Assembly (NCBI GenBank): GCA_036872755.1
Contig: JAVHNS010000001.1
Location: 62,001-126,000, forward strand
Reading direction: 5' to 3'
Origin: Orbilia blumenaviensis
Taxonomy: Eukaryota > Ascomycota > Orbiliomycetes > Orbiliales > Orbiliaceae
DNA length: 64,000 nucleotides
Shown: positions 35,172-46,455 of the stretch, piece after piece
How the letters are laid out: each line of letters starts with the position of its first letter
Numbering within the stretch: the stretch's first letter is position 1
The notes under the pieces: model-generated
Told to the model about the DNA's origin: nothing
Seen by the model: the letters and a program-made list of their open reading frames with translations, nothing else
Database searches by the model: none
Position numbers and translations under genes: made by a program

Positions 35172-35955
35172 CTCGACCGGCTGAAAAGAAAGAAAATCTT
35201 TGAAAACGCCGTTCACGCACCCGGCCTCACGGAATGAGGTTGCTGACTATATCTAAAGATGCGTAAATGTCTTAGGATAATGAACTTCGGTACGGGGGTG
35301 CGGCTAGAAGCTTGACCTTCCCAATTGATCCCGCCCCTTCATATAATAGGTTTCCATCCTAGCTAGGGATTGGAGTGCGTAGCACAAAAGCAACCGGCCC
35401 GCTGTCGGCCATTCTTCCTTTCGGCAAGTGTATTAATTGCGAAAGAAACTCCGCTAAGCCAACGACCTTCCCTAGAACGCAAGAGTTTCGATGAAGGATT
35501 TGCTGAGCGGAGGACCCACTCTTGCCGGCTTGGTGTGCGTACGCGAGAAATCTCACCTGCATCTAAGACGCGAGATATCGATGAGTGATCGAATCAGAAT
35601 TCGATTCCTGGAAAGCCGAATACGAGCTCGCTCCCGAGGTAGACGATGTTACACAGAGCGGAAACCATTGTACATAATATAGGAACGGAAAAGTCGATTT
35701 CAACTTATATCGAAGGCCAAGTCCCAGCTGGCCATTACATTTCGGTAGCAATTTACGATAATGCATCACGATATCCGTTAAAAAGGAGTTGAGGCAGAAT
35801 ACAACATGTTGCAACAAATTTGCAAAATCAACGTCGCTGGCGAGACCAAGGAATCTGATGGATAGCCATGGAGCAACCGAAATTGATTGAAGACGGCCCC
35901 ACAAGAAAAAAAGCGATAACGAAAAAAGACAAAGTAACACTGGTATATACATTAA
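35172..35955. other. Intergenic
   Basis: No supported gene; overlapping short ORFs lack motifs. Lies between two minus-strand genes. Confidence 0.6.
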
Positions 35956-37659
35956 TTAGTGTCCGTTAACGCCGTTTGATCCTTCAGCCTGCCTCTTCGC
36001 CTGTAAAATTTTCTCAATTTCAGCCTTGTGCTTGCTCAAGTTATCTTCAAACTTCCACATGGTTGGATCATGCTTGTGAAGCTTGTCACTCTTCCATGCA
36101 TAGTCTGTGATGGTGAAAGCTCGTGCAGATTCAAACATGAAGGCGATGGATCCAGGCGAAATTTGCATCTCTGGTGGTGGTTGAGACGAGGCAGCGTGGT
36201 ATTCGTCATACGCAACTCCGTGTGGGACCTAGCACACGGATGTTAGCCTCAAAAAGTCTCAAGGACAGGATATTAGACTTACCATCCCACACTCGAAGGA
36301 GCAGCCACCAGGCTGGAAAGCATCTGATCTACCGCCGTATTCGCCATACAAAAGGCCCATGAACTCGGATGCGACGTTACGGTGGAAGTATGGTGGTCGA
36401 TATGTATGAGAAGCTACGTCCCATCTGGGGGAGAAGATAAGGAAATCGGCGAGCGGGGCGGCGGGATCTCGAGACTTGGCTGTAAGAACACAGAAGATCG
36501 ATGGGTCAATATGATCAACTGAAATACTACCAACGTTGACGAACTTCGTCAAGTCATATTTGTACGGCTGAATCAACTTGTTAGCAAAAATACCGACAGA
36601 CCTGGTTAATGTGCGATAAACTTACAACATAGTTTCCATGCCATGCAACAACGTTGTATGGGTTATGGTCCTGAGCACATTCAAAGAACTTTCCGCCGAG
36701 CTTATAGACGATCTTCCATGACTCATCCTTGACAACAAATTCGGCGACGGGGTGCAAGAAATCTCGCGCGTTCGCCAAACCGTTCGCGCCCAATGGGCCT
36801 AGCTCTGGAAGCTCATAGTTGGCACCCCAAATCTCCTGAATATAACCTCTCGACGGGCCATCTGGAAGGTTTACGGAAAACTTCTGACCCCTTTGGATAA
36901 CGCAAATCTCTCCAGGTTGAACAAACAATTTTCCAAATTCTGTTGTGATATCCAAAGAACCTTGCTGTGGGCAGATCAAAAAGTCACCGTCGGAGTTAAC
37001 GAATGCCCTGTTATCCATGGAGGCGTTGGACATGTACATATGGACGGCGAGGCCCTCTCGAAGGGTAGGCTCTCCGCTGCCAGCAAGCGTCTTAAGGCCG
37101 TCTACGAAGTCAACCTTGCCGTCTTTTGGGATATCCATCGGGAGCCAAGCAAGCTGCGTGGCGCAAACGTGCACCTTAGGGTTAACTGGGAGGAAGCATG
37201 ATTCTGTGTCTGGGTTGTCGGGGAGATCGGACTATCATAATCAGTCAGCCAATCTTATTGAACTACTACTACAGTGATCACAAAACTTACAAATCCGTCG
37301 TGGGCGATTGCTGGCTTGACGCGGTATAGCCAGGACTTCTTATTCATATGCCGAGGGGCAACAAACGCGCTGGCAGTCATTTGTTCTGCATATAGGCCCC
37401 ATCTGACCGTGCGTGGGGAGTTTTGACCGTGAGGAATAGTCCCGGGGATAGCCTCAGACTCAAAGTGGTTGTTAAACCCCGCTTGGTACTACATTTCATC
37501 AAAGTCAGATAACCATTCTAAGACAGATGGGGCTGGCGAATAGGCACAGACCTTGTATGGGTCGTTTTTGCGCACAGCGAAGGATGGGATTTCGCCATTC
37601 TTCTGGGTCTCAGCCCAATGGAAGATATTTTGGTAATCCAATTTCTCTTCTTTACCCAT
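35956..37659 (-). CDS. Homogentisate 1,2-dioxygenase family protein
   Basis: Five exons on the minus strand: 37659-37552, 37488-37291, 37231-36626, 36567-36283 and 36228-35956, giving 489 aa; introns are 54-63 nt. Homogentisate dioxygenase opens the aromatic ring in tyrosine/phenylalanine breakdown using Fe(II). Family blocks are clear: YQAGFNNHF, IPGTIPHGQNSPR, GLYAEQMTASAFVAPRH, GDFLICPQQGSL, SVDHIDPSIF, PPYFHRNVASEFMG and MVPHG. The metal ligands correspond to His366, Glu372 and His402, with the same spacing (6 and 30) as human His335, Glu341 and His371; His323 matches the catalytic base. The protein is longer than the usual 445 aa, and the GGCSFECGM block departs from the usual one, so it may be a second, diverged copy. 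It is divergent from carboxylesterase 2. Confidence 0.93.
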
Positions 37660-38476
37660 GTTGCTTGTGGTAGCTGAGAGCAGCCTCTGTTTCTGAATTT
37701 TGTTTTTAATTTGAAAGGCGGAATATCCTCAGAAAGTACTGAATAAATCTGGGGTAATAAAATTGCAAGATATGAAGCCCAGACGTCTCTTGAACTTATA
37801 TAATCCCCATACGACCCCGAATGCTCCGTCTTGTAAGACAAAGGATGACATGACTCTGGCCTTCTTCGCAGCTGACAACCCCGCCCCCTGCTGAGCAAGC
37901 TCTTGATAATACATACTTAAGTAGTTTACGACACTGACCTCTCGCCGCTCAGCTCACCAAATACCGAAGCTCCGTAGTCAACTTGTCGATCCGAGAGAAA
38001 TATATGGTTTAGTAAGTTCCCAATTGTGGGGCCGGATTGGGCGCTTGGTTTCGGCTAGCTGTGTCGGAAGGCGGAGAATACCCAGTTTGTTGCATTTTGC
38101 GGGGTAAATTGTGTTGGATTGGGAAACTGGGCTAACGACACGAAACGGATATTCCCCATGGTCTGCGCGCACGTTGCCAGGATTCTAGACTCTATTGCTT
38201 AGCTTCTATCGAGCTGGCCGGAGAAAAATAATCCTATGGCGGCGTCGCGTCTTCCCATCGAAGATCGGATAATTCTTACCGTCCCTTTGGTCTGGTTCAT
38301 GTCGTATCTACCAAAATTAATTCTCGAGGCTCAAAGCTCAGCACCGTCCCGCATCACGCATGAAACCTTTTACCATATTGTTACTTAGCTTCGAAGGAAA
38401 GTAATATCTTTATACGAAGTGAAAGCGTTTCCGCGTTATCGTTTTCGTTATCCGCAAAACCAGAAAGCTCAGTGAT
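37660..38476. other. Divergent promoter region between HGD and carboxylesterase 2
   Basis: 817 bases between two start codons on opposite strands. It contains a TATATAAG element for the HGD gene; no gene of its own is seen. Confidence 0.6.
37795..37802 (-). promoter_or_regulatory. TATA box of the HGD-family gene
   Basis: TATATAAG on the minus strand lies 136 bases before the start codon at 37659. Confidence 0.55.
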
Positions 38477-40452
38477 ATGTCGTCAACTCTCGACCACCCC
38501 ACCCTGGGACCCCTCCAAGGAGTCCCATTCCCCTCCACCACTCAATTCCGTGGTGTGCCATATGCCCGCTTCAATGGACGTTTTAGAGAGGCATCGCTTC
38601 ACACTGGCCCGGTATCTTCAGCAGGAACACCTTATGACGCGACACAATGGGGTCCTCTCTGCCCGCAAATCCCGAACGGCATTAAGTTTGACTTTGCGCT
38701 TGCTGGTGTTGAGCTTTCCCATGATGCCAATTACAAACAAAGTGAGGAGGAAGGATTAAATGTTGTTGTTACGGTTCCAAAGACTCTAAAGCCTATGGAG
38801 AAGTTACCTGTCGTTGTCTGGTGTGTAGTTGCACATCATGGTTTAACACTGGTCTTGCCCGATTACATGCTAATGAAATACCTTGGTTATAAGGATTCAT
38901 GGGTAGTTTCCCCGGGGCCATCGCTACTACACAAAGTTCCTGCTAATTTGATGCATAAAGTGGCTATTGGGTAGTTGGTGGGAATTCATGGCCGCAGTAT
39001 GGTTTGTGTTCGCCACCAGAAACCTCTATTGAAGATATACCCGCTTACGAAATAATCAGATCTTCAGAATTTTGTGGATATATCCGTCAAGAAGGGCAAA
39101 CCAGTAATAGGTGTAGCCTTCAAGTAGGTTACAATCTAGGTTTCTTTATCTCTCGTTTCGTCTCAGGGTTATACTGACTCGGGTTTACTGCGTAGCTATC
39201 GCCTTGGGATCCTCGGCCTCCTCGCCAGTAAAGACTTAGGAACTACTGGCAATTATGGACTAAAAGATCAAGTTCTTGGCTTCCAATGGCTGCAACGACA
39301 TATTGAAGGTTTTGGAGGCGACCCAAGTAATATCACGGCTTTTGGAGAGTCAGCAGGTGCTAGTAAGTGATTTCCACCGCGAGAAAGATTGCCTTAATAT
39401 TGCAACTTAACACCAAACATTCAGTGCTGCTTTCGGCATTACTCCAGCTCTCAACACCATTATTCAACAGAGCGCTAGTAATGTCAGGTAGTGCAACCTT
39501 GCGACCTTCCAAGTCCGAGCAGCAACAAGAAGCACTCTACAACGATGTCGTCAAAGCTCTGGACCTAGAAAACAGGTCCTCCGAAGATATAGGTAATGAA
39601 TTGAGCAAATTAGCTCCGGATGAGGTGATCTCGAAGCTGCCACCTCTGGTCCATGTCGGTCCGAGCATTGAATCGGGCTTTCTAGATGACGTCGTTACTT
39701 TAAACACGATCGCAGGGAAGACTCAGCCAAGTTGGTGCAATGAATTAGTAATTGGAGATTGCTTTCATGATGTAAGTTTTAAGAATATCTGTTGTAGCGG
39801 TATTCTGGAGCATGTTGCTTATCGAAACTAAATACAGGCCAGTTGCTTCAAAACTCGGGTTCTCAACCATGAGAATAACGCCGAATACTTCATAGACTGC
39901 ATTAACTCAACTTTGTCGTCTGAGGCTGCGTCCTCAGTGATCAAGACATACGATCTCTCACCTTCTCACACTGCAGAGAGGTCGCTCGTCGATTGTATGG
40001 AGCTTCTCACTGATCTTCGATGGTATCTCCCAATCCTCCACACTGTTTATGACAATACCGCAAGTCCCACGAAGGTATCTCGATACCACTTTCACCAATC
40101 AAGCAATTTTGACTCTCAATGGAAAGGGTTGGCGGCACATCTTTTCGATATTACGTTGTTGCTACAAAACCATAGACACCTGCTAAACGAGGAAGAAATA
40201 AGGCTGGGTGAGGATATGGCGCAAAGATTGCTTAACTTCGCGTATGGTGAGGGATTCACATCGCAAGAAGAGCGTCCAGCCAACAAGAAAGTAGTGGTGG
40301 TGGTGTGGGGACCAAACGGACAAACTAAGATCCTTGGGGACGAGGAGTATGATGAGTCAATGAGAAAAGGGAGAGGCAAGTTGCTTAGAAATCTAGGATG
40401 GGAAACTTGCGAGAGTCTAGCCAATGCCCTCCAATTCGGAATCAAAAAGTAG
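38477..40452 (+). CDS. Type-B carboxylesterase 2 (with 9-nt microexon)
   Basis: Seven exons: 38477-38820, 38894-38902, 38961-39001, 39060-39123, 39196-39362, 39425-39771 and 39838-40452, giving 528 aa. Exon 2 is only 9 nt and supplies part of W-I-H-G, restoring the oxyanion motif VVWIHGGY. Skipping it gives a protein without the motif, so I infer it is real. The models of both esterases then align without gaps from HGG to the nucleophile Ser205 (GESAGA). NYRLGILG and NYGLKDQ follow, and the candidate His lies in [11 protein letters not shown]. Introns 4 and 6 match positions of introns in carboxylesterase 1. Intron 3 has a weak donor (GTTTGT). There is no signal peptide. Substrate unknown. 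Confidence 0.88.
38894..38902 (+). other. 9-nt microexon
   Basis: The sequence is GATTCATGG. It is flanked by a 73-nt intron (GTGTGT...TAAG, with TGCTAATG branch) and a 58-nt intron (GTAGTT...AAAG, with TGCTAATT branch). It encodes the Ile-His-Gly part of the oxyanion hole. Confidence 0.75.
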
Positions 40453-41390
40453 AGGCTTCCAGTCTTGTAATCCATTCTCTAACAAGTAACACTAGATTAA
40501 GTTGATAGGCGTAATAAGCTAGAGTAAAATAAGGGATATTCAGCATGAAACGACTTTCGGGTCTCATATCGACTTTATTTCTAACTATTTTTGATAATGA
40601 GCCCGGTGTGCATATTCACATTCCTGAGATATCTAGATGCATATCGCAAAATGCGACGTTACCCTAATTAACCATGTGCATCTGGCTGATACCTATTCCT
40701 ATTGGCCGCAGACTCTAGATTCGGGTGACAACATGTTTTTGATTCATACGGGCGCGTGGTAATTGTTAGACAAAAGAAAAAGAACTCGGGTTCATGCCCT
40801 TCTGCCTGGATATATCCTTCGAAATCATAGGTAAGCCCGCGTTGCCTTGTAAAATATGCACTAGAATGTTAACGCAGAGTATGTCACATATGCACATCTG
40901 ACCTAGTGAGTGATGGCCTCATGGTATAAGCAGGTATTTGTAGGCCACTACCTAGGTGTTCTGCTTTGTTAATACTGATTTATGAGACTATACCTAGGTA
41001 TATATAGCTATAAGTTTCCTAATTAATTGTGTTTGGGACTTGATTTCAATTACCTGGTTCACATGATCTTACTCATGATATTGTGATACTATAGCGCCCC
41101 CCAGAAATAGATGTATACAAAGAACTCGTACTCGACAGCAATCTAAAGGTACCACTAGTGACTGCCTAGCTCCAATCCTTCAAGTGGGGAACATACTCAC
41201 GCATTCTACTCCGATTTCTAGAACAATCTCACCATAAAAGCTTGACTGATAGCTTATGCATCCCTTATATCACCCACAACCTACTTAGGCAGCTTTTCCA
41301 ACATGCAGGAGCTGGTGCTCACGTTGCACTAGGATGTGCGTATACCAGTTACACCGCGATATCTTCGTAGCTTAAAATTCTGCCTGAATT

Positions 41391-41414
41391 TCTCTCTCTC
41401 TCTCTCTCTCTCTC
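41391..41414. repeat. (TC)12 microsatellite
   Basis: Twelve uninterrupted TC units, about 75 bases before a TATA box. Such pyrimidine runs are common in fungal promoters. Confidence 0.95.
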
Positions 41415-41489
41415 TTTTTTGGCAGAAGTCATGAGCTGTCGGGCTCTCGGCTACTCTAGACACTCGATATACAGTAGATGTTTCATGGC

Positions 41490-41498
41490 TATAAAAAG
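41490..41498 (+). promoter_or_regulatory. TATA box of the spherulin-4 gene
   Basis: TATAAAAAG, 251 bases before the start codon at 41741. The distance implies a leader of about 200 bases. Confidence 0.55.
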
Positions 41499-41740
41499 AG
41501 GCGATTCCGTCGAGAGGAATAGAGCAATATTAGCCTCTTTACAATCACGAAGATGTCGCATCGAAAGAATCTAACATCGCCAACACATAAACCTCTCATA
41601 TCCCTTCTAAAAAGCCCTTTCTCCGTCTTTCCTTAATTGACATTAAACCGTTTTGATTACACTATTGATCTTTCTGCTACCCGCACGGACATCTATTACT
41701 TCCAAATTAGCATATTGCTATAGGATTAGTATTAGCAAAA

Positions 41741-42691
41741 ATGGTCAACATACTCTCCGTCGTTTTCCCCCTCTATATATACCCATCTTCCTGCTCCCCA
41801 TCTGCCTCCTCAGCCGCATGCGCCTGGTACCCTTTCTTCCAATCCATAACCGCCAACCCATCCGTTCTCTTCAACATAATCGTAAACCCAAACAGCGGTC
41901 CGGGTGATCTATACACCTATCCAAATGACGACTGGAAAGCCGTACTAAGCTACGCAAATAGCCTTAATAATACAAAATTGATCGGCTACATTGACAGCAG
42001 CCCTACCAATATCCCTGTGTCGAAATATAGGCCCCAAGTACAGACGTATAAAAACTGGGCAAATTTCACGGAGAAGGATATACATGTTGATGGGATCTTT
42101 GTGGATGATATGGCTTACTCGACTTCTTCGAAGAGTTACTATACTACCTTTGCAAATAATATAAAGTCGGTTTGGAACTCGTCGCCAGCCCAGCCGCCGC
42201 CGTATATAATGATGAATCCGGGGCAGCCTATCGAATGCGCTTTTTATAGCAATGTCGACAGCATCGTTAGCTTTGAAGACTACTATCCGAACCTCAGCAA
42301 AGCCGCGTTCATCAAGGCGCCTTACACAAACTGCCCACGTTATAAGCAGGCAATCATTATCCACGATTTCAATGGCACAGCTTTAGACCAACAGCAGGTT
42401 TGCGATGATATGGGACAGACATTTAGGGCGGGGAATCTTTTCATCACATCGGCTATTCAGGATGATGTCACCCAGCAAAATCCCTATGACGAAGTTCCGC
42501 CGTTACTGCAGCAATTCGCGGGAAGCGTTAAAGCGACTAATTCTTGGGTAAGTAAAATTGTAGCTGAGATGCGTTGGAGATACCTTGCCAATGAAGCGTC
42601 GTATACTATGAGACTACGTTGGACATATGTTAACAAACTCGTTTATATTGTACAGATTCTTGCCCACCCTCAGTGGTACTCTGATATCTAA
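41741..42691 (+). CDS. Spherulin-4 family protein (GH135-like)
   Basis: Predicted exons 41741-42547 and 42656-42691 give 280 aa. The 108-nt intron has no stop in frame, so an unspliced 316-aa form is also readable. The spherulin-4 fold starts almost at once: FPLYIYPSSC, then NIIVNPNSGPG, DDWKAVLSYA, IGYIDSS, VDGIFVDDM and SIVSFEDYY. The family includes Sph3-type GH135 enzymes that cut galactosaminogalactan. The acidic pair in GIFVDD and the Glu in FEDYY sit where catalytic residues are expected, but the first pair is Asp-Asp rather than Asp-Glu. There is no convincing signal peptide from this ATG; the signal-like stretch upstream is not in frame and starts at TTG. Activity is therefore uncertain. 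Confidence 0.85.
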   Translation: MVNILSVVFPLYIYPSSCSPSASSAACAWYPFFQSITANPSVLFNIIVNPNSGPGDLYTYPNDDWKAVLSYANSLNNTKLIGYIDSSPTNIPVSKYRPQVQTYKNWANFTEKDIHVDGIFVDDMAYSTSSKSYYTTFANNIKSVWNSSPAQPPPYIMMNPGQPIECAFYSNVDSIVSFEDYYPNLSKAAFIKAPYTNCPRYKQAIIIHDFNGTALDQQQVCDDMGQTFRAGNLFITSAIQDDVTQQNPYDEVPPLLQQFAGSVKATNSWVSKIVAEMRWRYLANEASYTMRLRWTYVNKLVYIVQILAHPQWYSDI

Positions 42692-43006
42692 TTAATCGAT
42701 ACCAGGTGGGTAGCTATTGCTAGATACAGGACGCACACCAGGCCTGCGTGTATATATAGGCATACGAATGTAGAAACCGCGTCAGTTTGTAAAACAGCAT
42801 TTGGGTTCGAGCGCTAGCATAGCCTTAGAATACTACTCTTTGAGCATAATGCGCATATGTATATCTTAATCAGGCATTAGTGGACAGAAATTTAAATTAG
42901 ACTATTCATTAGAAATTATCGCAAGGTGTCCCTCTGACTAATTCTAATCCGTGACAAGTAACGGTGCATTATCTTAATCAAAGCAAAAGCACGTATCGTG
43001 AATGGT
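42692..43006. other. Convergent intergenic
   Basis: 314 bases between two converging genes; nothing else seen. Confidence 0.6.
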
Positions 43007-44762
43007 TTAAGGGACAGCCAACCCACCTTTTCCAGCGCCGGTCCTAGCAAAAGGCCTGGAGTGGTCTGGCAATTTAATCTTGTAAACCAAGACCTGGTTG
43101 TTCAAGTCCCAGCCATTGGAGTCGCCGAAAGTGATCTCACCACTGTTTGCATATCCGTCTGTGGTAATGAAGTCGTTATCGCTGGAAACGAACAAATACC
43201 ACTCATCGTCATCGCCAAGATCTCCGTCAGCTGGAACAAGAGCTAGGCCCTCCCACTTCTCGTTCAAGAGACCAGCATCACGAGCACCGCCATTGTGAAG
43301 TCCGAATTTGGCAAGCTCACTGTTCGAGTTAATATCGATAAAGGGGCAGTATTCAGCAGCTGTGATTCCTGCCTTAAGAACCTTGGAGCTAGAAGTGACA
43401 GTGATGCTGTCGTTGAAATTGTCGTATTTGCCTTTGATATTCGTAGCGTCAGAGATATCAAAGAGGTCGACTTGACGGTAGTAGGAAGTGGTGCCATCGA
43501 CACCACCGCCACCGTAGTTACCGTCACGGGCGATGACCAAGAACTGGTCGTCACCAACCCATTGGATCTCAGATTGGGCAGCGGTACGTGGGTTGTTCTT
43601 GGCAGACTTGTTGGGCTGTTCAAGCAAGCATGGTCAAGTTAGAAGCCAAATTTTAAGCTATCTCAACCCAACAGGGAAAACTTACATCATAATATTGTGG
43701 GAGTGGGACAACCCATTCACCAGCGAAGCGTGGCTCAGCACCGCTGATGTCGTACTTCAAAAGACGAGCATTGCGGTTGGTAGTCTTTTCCAAACCACCC
43801 TCCTGTGTCATACCAGACTGCAGGAGTGCATAAAGATTACGGCCGTCAAAAGACCCGGTCATGCCCTCCAATCCCTGATTGTTCGAGCGTCCTTGACTTG
43901 GGTTTGCGGGGTTTGGGATGATGCTTGGGTCATATCTAGGTGGATTGTTGGAGGAGAAGTCGACCTTGCCGTTACGGAGTGGCAAGACAGCATTTGGTGG
44001 GCGGATGACCTTTCGGACTTTGCCTTCTGGTGTGAAGGAGTAGATATAGGGCCCATACTCATCAGAGATCCAGAACCCGCCATCTCTTGAGAGAACTAGG
44101 GCTTCAGGATCAAGGACGACACGGATACCACCCGGGCCTTCACCACCCCAACCGTCACCAGTATAAGAGCTGGCCGGGAGATCCGGGTAACCTGGGATCT
44201 TGTAGATAGTGTTGGGATCAAGGCCGGTTAACGGTTGCCCGTTAGGATCGGTAAGAAGGATTGTGTCCAAATAATTGAACTCAACATTAGGGGTGGCAGA
44301 CGAGCTCTTTGGGGTAAACTTGACAGTGTACTTGTGGACTCTCGGCTGGAAATTGGTTGTTCCGTCGACATTCCTACACACACGCTCTGTCAGAGGGGGT
44401 TTTTCAATTAAGCCTAAATAGTTATGCATAGTATGTATACTATGCATGCGCGTTATATTTGCTACGTACCAACCACGATCTGGCAAACCCCAAAGGGTGC
44501 CGCTGTAGCTTCCGGAAGCTTTGTCGTACGACCAGCCAGAAATCTTGATGCTGCTACCGATGCTAACGGTATCACCAAGCTTGTCTCTGCCGTTGCTAGG
44601 GACGAAACCGTAGCCATTTAAGGCGCGGTAGGTGTAGGTCTTGCCGTTACAGGTCGTCTGATTGACGAACCCCGAAGTTGGTTCCGCTCGTCTGGTGAAG
44701 GGAACGGCGGCAACGTGGCTAGCTGCCAAAATGGCATAGGAGAAGGTCCTATAGTTGACCAT
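43007..44762 (-). CDS. Phytase-like esterase domain protein (PF13449 type), secreted
   Basis: Three exons on the minus strand, 44762-44470, 44373-43686 and 43615-43007, give 529 aa. The 96-nt first intron has no stop and a length divisible by three, so a retained form would stay in frame. The splice gives LPDRGWNVDG, as expected for the 'esterase-like activity of phytase' family. Residues 1-19 look like a signal peptide and are followed by RRAE. Beta-propeller-like blocks are seen: DPEALVLSRDGGFWISDEYG, GLEGMTGSFDGRNLYAL, NARLLKYDIS, SEIQWVGDDQFLVIARDG and WEGLALVPADG. The family name comes from weak bacterial evidence; the true substrate is not established. It faces the acid phosphatase across 2.7 kb. 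Confidence 0.88.
44424..44447. repeat. Perfect 11-bp inverted repeat inside an intron
   Basis: ATGCATAGTAT, a 2-base gap, then ATACTATGCAT. It lies in the first intron of the phytase-like gene and could form a near-perfect hairpin. Confidence 0.85.
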
Positions 44763-44882
44763 TGCGCTGGGTATCGAATCGAGAAGCGAACGTTCGAGCA
44801 GCTGTTTGGGGAGGAGAGAGGACGGCTTGGACCCGTTAAAGAATCAAGAGAAGGAAGTCAGTGGCACCGGAGTGAGCTTTAG

Positions 44883-44890
44883 CTTTTATA
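44883..44890 (-). promoter_or_regulatory. TATA box of the phytase-like gene
   Basis: TATAAAAG on the minus strand, 121 bases before the start codon. Confidence 0.6.
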
Positions 44891-46449
44891 CAAAATCGCC
44901 ATCTATCCCATATCCTGCTACGGATCGTCACCGGACTACCAGGTATTCGGTCCCCTACTCAATCAAGAACATTGGCACCAGGCTACACAGCTGCGGCTGC
45001 TTGCTCTCGGAAAAGTCGGCTACAAGAAGGTTCAGAAAGAACAGGCCCTGCGCCTATAATGAGACATTCTTTAAAAAGCGAGATAAGCCGAATGAGGTTC
45101 CTTGCAGATGGGTGTAGACATGTATGCATGCAGGTCCCGTCGAGTGTTAAGACCAGGACCCGGTCAGATCGCTTGTAATACATATTAATATGTGAAGCTG
45201 GCAATAACACTACTGTTTCTGGGTCCGTCTAGTTCCCCGATCTAGTAATAAGAGGGCACGAGGTATTCGAAATCAATGGCGAGAGAGCGCCCAAAGGGAA
45301 GAAGGGCTGGGAAGGCTGTGTCAACCGGGACAACTCGTCAACCCTTTGATCTCGCTAAGCCTGCACAGAGTATACGTAAAGTATCTGCAAAGTTCGCAAA
45401 TGGCGCCGGTATGTCCTTGCTGCCTTCTTTTCTCGCCAGGATTGCAGTACCAATAGCAAGGTGGTGATATTGAACAACCTCCTCGGCCTGGAACCGTCAA
45501 CGAAGGAAGGTCAGGCTTGGGGCAGGGTCGGTTGTCTGGTTGGAATTGAAATCTACTTCATGCTTATGCATGCGCATGGCACTTTTATGCGAGGAAGGAC
45601 GAGGAGTGTTGTGGAACTAGTTTAGAACTTTGCGCAACGTTTCCCAAGGTCGTGCTTCAATTGGCCAATTCCTCTGAACGTGATCGCGATCGACCTGAAC
45701 CAGCTGTCAGGTTTAAAAGCGAAAGTACGCTTGGGCGTCTCTTAACTTGCTGAAGGCTGTCGTTGGAATTGTAAATGTGGGTCCCTTGGCGCGGGCGGGA
45801 GAGTCAAGCTTTTTCTGGGTCAAGGGCGTGGGGTGGCCTGTCTCGCACGGCAGCCTAGAAATGACCAGCCAGCATTAGTGCAGTATAACTAGTTGGTGGA
45901 GTTAAATGCAAGAAGCTTAAGCTTAGCCGGCTGTCGACGGCCACAAAGGTGGTGTTCTGCCCTGTCATTTCATGCCCGTGGTTGCAATTCATTGTAACTG
46001 TAGTCAAATCGATAGGGTAATGGTTAAGGGTAATGGTTACCTGGGTACACACTTGGCTAGCGTCGATGCAGGCAAGCCTCACACGACAGAACGTCATATC
46101 TGCATTAAGTACTTATGTAGGTATTGCTACTAGGTATACCAAGTAGTACTTTGTTAAGACGAAGCCGAAGTTGAAGTCTTAATTAACCAGCCTTGAGAGA
46201 GTCTCCTAGGGCATGTTTTATCAAGGTACATGTGCAGCCACGGGCGAACGAGAATGCATTGGACTCCAGATCTAGATATCTCAGTAATTAAATTTAAGAA
46301 GTTCGAAGTAAGTATGATGATAACATGAATGAGCACGGAAAATTCGGAAGCTAGAAAGAGAATATATTACCATATCAATTGCAACCAATTGCGGTCGATT
46401 GCGCGCGCAGCCACCACCACCATTGGGGAACATCGACCACGCCGGAGCC

Positions 46450-46455
46450 CACGTG
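46450..46455. promoter_or_regulatory. CACGTG E-box (distal)
   Basis: CACGTG is the core recognised by Pho4/NUC-1-type bHLH factors. It lies between two phosphate-related genes. Function is inferred only. Confidence 0.3.

Larger units (their letters stand above)
40453..41740. other. Intergenic, 1.3 kb
   Basis: No supported gene. Carries a (TC)12 tract at 41391-41414 and the spherulin-4 gene promoter. Confidence 0.6.

Noticed and set aside
38821..38960. Carboxylesterase 2 as a pseudogene with a lost HGG motif
   Set aside because: The 9-nt microexon model restores the motif and gap-free alignment to the paralogue; RNA evidence is still required.
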